A stretch of 64,000 bases of DNA from contig OX457031.1 in NCBI GenBank assembly GCA_949752745.1, positions 868,001 to 932,000 of the forward strand. Reading direction: 5' to 3'. The position numbers and the translations under genes are program-made. The notes beneath the pieces were generated by a model. It ran no database searches. It saw nothing but the letters and a program-made list of their open reading frames with translations, and was not told the origin of the DNA. Of this stretch, positions 1 to 8,300 are shown in pieces; positions within the stretch are counted from its first letter, which is position 1, and each line of letters starts with the position of its first letter. This DNA comes from Protula sp. h YS-2021 (lineage: Eukaryota > Annelida > Polychaeta > Sabellida > Serpulidae).

Positions 1-99
1 GTCAGCTAACTATTTTTTAACTGCATGTTTTATGTGTGTAGTGGTTATTGGCTTTATATTTTCTTTGTTTGTCTTTTTGGTTCTGTTTTCATCCTACAG

Positions 100-238
100 C
101 TTCTGCTGTCAAATCAGGTGCCTTCCAGCCGAGCCACGGGCTTATGCTCAAGTTCTATGCCTACTTCAAACAAGCCAACAACGGTCCGTGCACGAGTTCT
201 AGACCCGCCTTCTGGGATGTTGTCGGCAAGGCCAAGTG
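100..238 (+). CDS. acbd5: acbd5 exon: ACB domain, acyl-CoA-binding helices
   Basis: Acceptor ATCCTACAG ends at 99 and donor GTAAGA starts at 239. The exon enters with two bases of a split codon and ends with TG of a split Trp codon. It encodes GAFQPSHGLMLKFYAYFKQA followed by GPC..SRPAFWD, the signature of ACB helices 2-3 with the Tyr and Lys positions that hold the acyl-CoA nucleotide in this family. The first ACB helix must be in an exon upstream of the window. Confidence 0.88.
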
Positions 239-1316
239 GTAAGACTCCCCCTTTCCTGCAAAAATTTTTGTGTACCTTTGCTTTGTTTTTTTTTTTTTTT
301 CCGTTTTTTTTTCACAATAGGGTCCCCATATTACATTTGTTAATCTCCTAACAATTGCACATTTAATTAATAGAGTTATAAAAATCATGTTACTGTGGTA
401 TAGTTAAACATGTTAAACATCTCGTGTACTGAGTAATATATACCTGTTCCCAAGCGCAGAACCAGTCACATCGGTACAACATCACGTGCGATGACATCAC
501 GTGACACGGTGTGTGTGTGTCTCTCTGCATTGCAGGGACGCCTGGAGCCGTCTGGGAGATATGTCACGTGAGCAAGCCATGCTTAAGTATGTGGAAGAAC
601 TGAAAAAGGTGAATTAATGACTGTCAATTCTTTCATTTCGGCGGGATTGTCTAGTAGTGCTCATAGTACGGTGTGTTATTCGTCCGCCCCCTCCCTCCCC
701 GTACCCATTTTAACACCCTTTTCTCCTACCCAAGACTTAAAAAAACGCTCATGCCATTTCTATACTAGCCGTTTTGTTAACACTATAGAGTTATGCATGT
801 CCTGCAAAAATTACATTACATGGCATCCACATGAAAGGCCAGTACTTAAAGCATCTCGTCCGTGCCTGCCCTCCCCGTCCCCGTTCCCGCCCTCTCCCCC
901 CCCCCCCACCGCGCCTCTCTGCCTCTCCTCCCTCGTCTGTAAGGCTACTTTTTGGTAAGCAGAAGCGCCATTTCAGGTAATTGGGTTCGGTATGTCCGGG
1001 TACACTGTTGTCGGTGTGCACTGGCCGCTCTAGTTTTTTTGGTGGCCAGAGCGTTGTTATTGAACATCTAAACTCGGCTCGGGGAGGGGAAAGGAGGTGG
1101 AGTGGTGGGGGGGATTGGAGGAGGGGGGAGATCAATAACTCACGATAAGCAATCGCCTTTCAAGTCTAAAACTTCACTTCTTTTGAACTCCCAAGTGGAG
1201 AAAAAGATTTTATCACTACGCATTTGCTGGCTTGAGAAAGTAATCGATAACTTATTGGTAGATGCAGCAGAAATCAAATGTTCTAAATGATATGAAATGT
1301 TTGTCTTTTGTTTAAA

Positions 1317-1347
<31 letters not shown>

Positions 1348-2278
1348 TAATAATGATTGAATCAGTGGTTACTATCGCTCTGGTTTGAGTTTGATTGACA
1401 TCTGTAGTTAGGGGATGCCACGCCTTTGACGACTCGTTGATTTTGATACGCGATTATAGATTGTAGAGACCACGCCCCCAAACTGCCTGATGGCTTTTGA
1501 TTGACAGGTACAAGTGGTAGAGACCACGCCTTTCAGTGATGAGTAATTTGATTGACGTTTACAGATCGTAGAGGCCACGCCTTTCAATGATGAGTAATTT
1601 GATTGACGTTTACAGATCGTAGAAGCCACGCCTTTTAATGATGAGTAATTTGATTGACGTTTTACAGATCGTAGAGGCAATGCCCCACACAGCTATGGTA
1701 CAGGACTTCGTCCAAAAACTGGACAACTTCTATGAACTTGTAGACCCAAAAGAGAAATCACCGAAACCAAATGGTTCCATTCCCAATGGAAATGGTGACC
1801 ATTCCAGTGGCGTGGACGACCATTCCGGGACTGAAGATGATCTATCATTGAGGTCAACCGAAGGTCAAGGTCAAAGGTCACATGAAACGGCAGGTACAAG
1901 TCAGTTCCAGAGATGCCGTGATCAAGGGACTATAAAAAGAGATTTTATTAAAAAACTGATTCCCTCTCACAGGTGTTCCCATCTTGATCTATAAGCGTAC
2001 CCTCCTCCCACCACCTTGCCCGATTAATGGTAACTGCTGTATATCGTTTTCAATATATGGATCTTTAGCTGAGATAAACTTAAAGCGCCCCGACAGAGCC
2101 TGAGTCCCCGGTTGGGGGCTAATTAATAAGAGAGAGAGAAAGTGATAAGAGAGAGAGAAAGAGAAAGAGAGAGAGAGAGAGAGAGAGTGAGTGAGGTAGA
2201 TAGAGAGATAAGAAAGAGAGGAAGAGAGAGAAAGTGATAAAGAGAGAGAGAGAGAGAGAGAGAGCGTGAGAGAGATAG

Positions 2279-2316
<38 letters not shown>

Positions 2317-5300
2317 AAAGAGAGAGAGAGAGATTCCCTTTTTAAAGCTAGTGTTTTTAGCCAGTAGACCGTAGCTCGCGTTGACTTCGTGTACAGGTGT
2401 GGGAGATACGTATGACCAACGCGGTGACGTCATCCACAATGACATTTCAGCGGCACAAATGTTGCCGCAGTCGATGCAGTTGAAGTCTGGTATGTAGCAG
2501 AGGAAAATCTTAACATTCGGAGAGAAAAAACGTAAAATTCGCAGAGATAATCTTAACAATACGCAGAGAAAATTTTAACAATGCGCAGAGAAAATCTTAA
2601 CATTCACAGAGAAAATCTTAACAATAGGCAGAGAAAATCTTAACAAAACGTGGAGAAAATCTTAACATTCGGAGAGAAAAAAACTTAACAATACGTGGAG
2701 AAAATCTTAACATTCGGAGAGAAAAAAACTTAACAATACGTGGAGAAAATCTTAACATTCGGAGAAAAAAAACTGAACATTCGCATAGGAAAATCTTAAC
2801 AATGCGCAGAGAAAATCTTAACATTCGCAGAGAAAATCTTAATATTTGCAGATAAAATCTTCACATTATAATTCATTTAGTAGCAGCGGTGAAAGTCTTA
2901 TTAATACATATAAGTGATTTGGTGCCAGGAGAGAAAATCGTAATTTAAATATTGCAGGTGGTTTTCTTCAAAGAGAAGGATTTATCATGTAAAAAGTTGA
3001 CTTGGAAATTGGTGCAAATGTAAGTTGGCAAAGATGTTGACAGGGGGTTGGATGGTGACAGCATTTGATGGTTCGATGGTGACAGTATTTTATCTGATGT
3101 AGGAGACCTGAACGGTGCGGTGGAATTCACGCTAGGTGGCGCAGGGAGTCCTGTAGAGGCACCGCCAGAGGGCCTTTTAGAATCCCCGCCAGGTGGCGCA
3201 GGGAGTCCTCTTGAGCCACCGCCAGAGGGCGTGTTGGAATACCCGCCAGGTGGCGCCGCGGGCGGCGTCAAGGACGGGGCGGGGTCAACACCGGAGAGTG
3301 ACAGCGAGGGGGACGAATTCTGTGATACGTCCGACTCGCCACAGTCCCAGGTTAGGCAAAGATCATACCCCTTATCCCCCCTCCCCCCCACCCCCACCCC
3401 CTTCCCCCCCCCCCATTTCCTCACTAAATTATAATAATGTAGTGTGATAATTAGGCCCTTCGGATTGGGGCCTATAGGTTTGGGGTGTCCGTCCGTCTGT
3501 CTGTCCGTCCTATGAATTTCGGGGGCGGTTGGGGCCTGCGTGTGTTTCACAAATACTTACTTGTAATGACAGTAATTTATTCCCCACAGGGAATATATGC
3601 GATCGACCGTGTGTCGGTCGGTCTGTCTGTCTGTCATCAAGGGCTTGTTTACACGATAACTTAAAAACTGCTGCAAGGATTTTAATGAAACTTGGTATGT
3701 AGCTTCTATGGGAACAAACACAGATCGGTATTGTAAATGGGCCAGGTTCGTCCAGGGAAAATGGACCAGCTGGACTTGGAAAATTTCAACTATTGATGGC
3801 CGTGTTTAACTGATGGGGGGGGGGGGGAGGGGGCTGTGGGGAATATGTGGGCTCTGCACACTGCTTAAGTTCTCGATGTTTTGTTGATTTTGTTGACACT
3901 GCTTAAACAGAGGGCGAATGTGGAGGATTTTGAAGAGATGTACCCCGCCGACCAAACGGATCACACCTACCACCGGCATCCAGCCAACCAGCCGCCAACC
4001 AGCGGCCTGCCATACAATGTCAGCTACTCCAGCCAGTATGGTATCAGGTGGGGTTTGTGTTTATTGTGTGAGTGGAGGTTGTGTTGTGTGTGAGGAGGTT
4101 GTGTTGTGTGTGAGGAGGTTGTGTTGTATGTGAGGAGGTTATGTTATGTGTGAGGAGGTTGTGTTGTATGTAGGGAGGTTGTGTTGCATGCGAGGAGGTT
4201 GTGTTGTGTGTGAGGAGGTTGTGTCAGGTAGATGGAGGTTGTGTTGGATATTTGAGGTTTGTGCTGAATGTCAGGAGGTTGAGTTAGATACGGGGAGGTT
4301 GTTCTAACTGTGTTGAGATTGTGGACATTGTTCAGATGTGTAGAGATTGTGTTGTATGGGCGGAGGTTGTGTTGAGTGGGTAGAGGTTGTAATGGTTGGG
4401 TTGGAGGTTGTGTTGGGTGGGTAGAGATTGTAATGGTTGGGTGGGAGGTTGTCTTGGGTGGGTAGAGATTTTGTTGGATGGGTTGCAGGTTGTGTTGGGT
4501 GGGTAGAGATTGTGATGGTTGGGTTGGAGGTTGTGTTGGGTGTGTAGAGATTGTGTTGGATGGGTTGGAGGTTGTGTTGGGTGGGTAGAGGTTGTGTTGT
4601 GTGGCTAGAGGTTGTGTTGGCTGTGTAGAGATTGTGTTGGGTGTGTAGAGGATTTGTTGGGTGTGTAGAGATTGTGTTGGGTGTGTAGAGGTGTTGGATG
4701 GGCTGAGGTTGTGTTGGGTGGGTAGAGGTTGTGTTGGGTGTGTAGAGATTGTGTTGGGTGTGTAGAGGTTGTGTTGGATGAACGGAGGTTGTGTTGGGTG
4801 TGTAGAGATTTTGTTGGATGGGTTGGAGGTTGTGTTGGGTGGGTAGAGATCGTAATGGTTGGGTTGGAGGTTGTTTTGGGTGTGTAGAGATTGTGTTTGA
4901 TGGGATGGAGGTTGTGTTGGGTGGGTAGAGGTTGTGTTGGGTGGGTAGAGGTTGTGTTGGATGGTTGGAGGTTGTGTTGGGTGGGTAGAGATTGTAATGG
5001 TTGGGTGGGAGGTTGTGTTGGGTGGGTAGAGATTTTGTTGGATGGGTTGGAGGTTGTGTTGGGTGGGTAGGGATTGTAATGGTTGGATTGCAGGTTGTTT
5101 TGGGTGTGTAGAGATTGTGTTGGATGGGTTGGAGATTGTGTTGGGTGGGTAGAGGTTGTGTTGGGTGTGTAGAGATTGTGTTGGGTGTGTAGAGGTTGTG
5201 TTGGGTGGGTAGAAGTTGTGTTGGGTGGGTAGAGGTTGTGTTGGGTGTGTAGAGATTGTGTTGGGTGTGTAGAGGTTGTGTTGGGTGGGTAGAGATTGTA

Positions 5301-8300
5301 TTGGATGGGTTGGAGGTTGTGTTGTTTAGCTATTGGGCTTGACAATAAGTGATGTGGCTCACTTGAAAAGCAACTGAAAAAAAAAGAAAGTAACATGAAA
5401 GTGAAAGTAACTTGAAAGTTAATGTAGCTTGAAAATGAAAGTAATTTAGAAATTAGTACTTTGCTATCTATCCACCCCCCCTCCCCCCCCACCCCCAAAT
5501 CATTTGATGAGAAAATAGTTTTGTTGATTTGTGTAGCCATAGCAACAGTTCCGGCCTGCTATCGCCGGCGGAGGGGATGAGTGAATTTATGCCGCCAGCC
5601 GTCATGGCGGACAGGAGCCAGAGCTCAGTTTTCACGCAGCGCTCGCTGGCGGACCTTAGCAACGGGTCAGTGTAGGCCTTAGCAACGACGGAGTGTGTGT
5701 ATAACAGGAACGAGAATGCGTGTGGCATAGCAACGGAAAGTGTGTCATAGCAACGAAAAACTGGGTCATTTCAAACTATCTTCTTTAAGGGATATCAGAC
5801 TTTCAGATATCTCATTTTGGAATTTAAAAATATTTGCCGAAAAATTACAAGAGCTTGTTTCTACAACTCACAGTGTATTGTATTTTTCGATTATGTGAAG
5901 TGGATCAACCATTTCGTATGCTATGTTTTTAGGGGTTGGCGACGGGCTCAGGGCAAATCGGCCCGTGGGGCAGGGGAGGCACAGCCTGGTGCAACGTCAC
6001 GGGTGCCGCCCAACTCTGGCGCAGAATCTAGTCAACAAACAGGTAGTCAAATCAGTCATACAGAATCTAGTCAACAAACAGGTAGTCAGAGTAGTCACAA
6101 AGAATCTAGTCACCAAGCGGGTAGTCAAATCAGTCATACATTATCTAGTCAACAAACTGGTAGTCAACTCAGTCATACAGCTAATCAACGAACAGGTAGT
6201 CAGAGTAGTCACACAGAATCTAGTCACCAAGCGGGTAGTCAAATCAGTCATATATAATCTAGTCAACAAACAGGTAGTCAAATCAGTCATACAGCTAGTC
6301 AACGAACAGGTTGTCAAATCAGTCATACAGAATCTAGTCAACAAACAGTAGTCAGAGTAGTCACACAGAATCTAATCATAGAGCAGGTAGTCAAATCAGT
6401 CATCTAGAATCTAGTCACCAAGCAGGTAGTCAAGCTAGTCATACCGTTTTCTAGACAACAAGCAGGCAGTCAAATTAGCTACACAGAATCTAGTCACCAA
6501 GCAGGTAGTCAGATCAGTCATACAGAATCTAGTCACTAATCAGGTAGTCAAATCAGTCATATAGAATCTAGCCTTGAGGCACATAGTCAGACCAGTCACA
6601 CAGAAGCTAGTCACCAAACAGGTGATGCGTTGACAACGAAACCAGTAGCTGAATTCTGTAGAATCTACTGCCTTGCTAAAGATCTGGGGTGGAGGGGGGA
6701 GGGGGGTGTGTGTATACCGCAGGCTCCCAATGAGGCAATTTTTGTGACAACTTTCGTTGACTGCAGGAGTCGGGATGCTATCGCAAGCCACGGGAGGGCG
6801 CTCCCATCTGCTATCGGCGGGGGGCGGAAGTGCGGGCGGCGGTGGGGGCGGCAACGACCCCCCGCCCAACCGACCGGAAGTGACGCAACAGATCGCGACG
6901 GCCCTGGTCCAGCTACAGCAGGACATGAACAGCGTGCTGACGAGGTTGAATACGCTGGAGGCACTGACAGTGGCTCAGAGTCAGGTGAGTGGCAGGGGGG
7001 GGAGGGGAAAGGGGGGAGCTGGACAGGCTAGAGGCATTGACAGTGGCTCAGAGCCAGGTAAGTAGCGGGGGGGGGGAGGAGGAGGGGGAGAATGGGGCAC
7101 TGGACACGCTAGAGGCATTGACAGTGGCTCAGAGTCAGGTAAGTAGCGGGGGGGGGGGGAGGGAGGAGGGGGAGAGGGGGGCACTGAACACGCTGGAAGC
7201 ACTCACAGTGGCTCAGAGTCAGGTAAGTGGCGGGGGAGGGGGGCAGGAGAGAGAGAGGGGGGCACTGGACACGTTGAGGCATTGACAGTGGCACAGAGTC
7301 GGGTAAGCAGCGGGGTGGGGGGAGGGAGGGGAGGAGAAGAGGGCACTGGACACGTTGAGGCACTGACAGTGGCACAGAGTCAGGTAAGCAGCGGGGGGGG
7401 AGGGGGGAGAGGGGGGCACTGACCACGCTAGAGGCACTGACAGTGGCTCAGAGCCAGGTAAGTAGCGGGGGGGGGGGTGAGGGGGAGAGGGGGGACTGAC
7501 CACATTAGAGGCACTCACAGTGGCTCAGAGTCAGGCAAGTAGCGGGAGAGGGGGGGGGGGGCACTGACCACGCTAGAGGCATTGACAGTGGCACAGTCAG
7601 GTAAGCAGCGGGGTGGGGGGGTGAGAGGGGGGCACTGACCACGCTAGAGGCACTGACAGTGGCTCAGAGTCAGGTAAGTAGCGGAGGGGGGGAGGAGGGG
7701 GAGAGAAGGGGGCACTGACCACACTAGAGGCACTAACAGTGGCACAGTGTCAGGTAAGCAGCGGGGGGGGGGAGGGAGGGAGAGGGGGGCACTGACCACA
7801 CTAGAGGCACTGACAGTGGCTCAGGGTCAGGTAAGTAGCGCGGGGGGGGGAGAGAAGGGGGCACTGACCACGCTAGAGGCACTGACAGTGGCTCAGAGTC
7901 AGGTAAGTAGCGGGGGGGAGGGGGAGAGAAGGGGGCACTGGACACGTGGAGGCACTGACAATCGCTCAGAGTCAGGCAAGCAGCGGGGTGGGGGAAGGGG
8001 GTAGAGGGGGAGGGGGAGAGAAGGGAACACTGAACTCACTGAAGGCACTGACAATCGCTCGGAGCCAGGCAAGTAGCGGGAGAAGGTGGGGTGGGGGGGG
8101 GGGGGACTGAGCAACTTAATTCTGTGAGAGTAGCTCAAAGCCAGATAATTATGACATCGTGAAAAGAAAAAAATAGCATTGCTGAAAGTCAAGTGAAGGT
8201 AGTTGAAAATTGAAAATAATAATAATAATAAAAATAATAAGTAAATAAATGAAATAAAATAGAAGGGGGAGAGAAAAAGAAACCCCTCCCCCTCCCCCTC

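Noticed and set aside
2945..3550. 201-codon - strand frame opposite exon 3103-3350
   Set aside because: Shadow of the GC-rich repeat-coding acbd5 exon. The + strand frame fits phases and family motifs.
4605..5540. 311-codon - strand frame rich in HTQHNLYPPNTTS
   Set aside because: Product of the 20-bp minisatellite inside an acbd5 intron. No splice or domain support.
7109..8192. Several Pro-rich - strand frames
   Set aside because: Complement of G-rich donor minisatellite; compositional.
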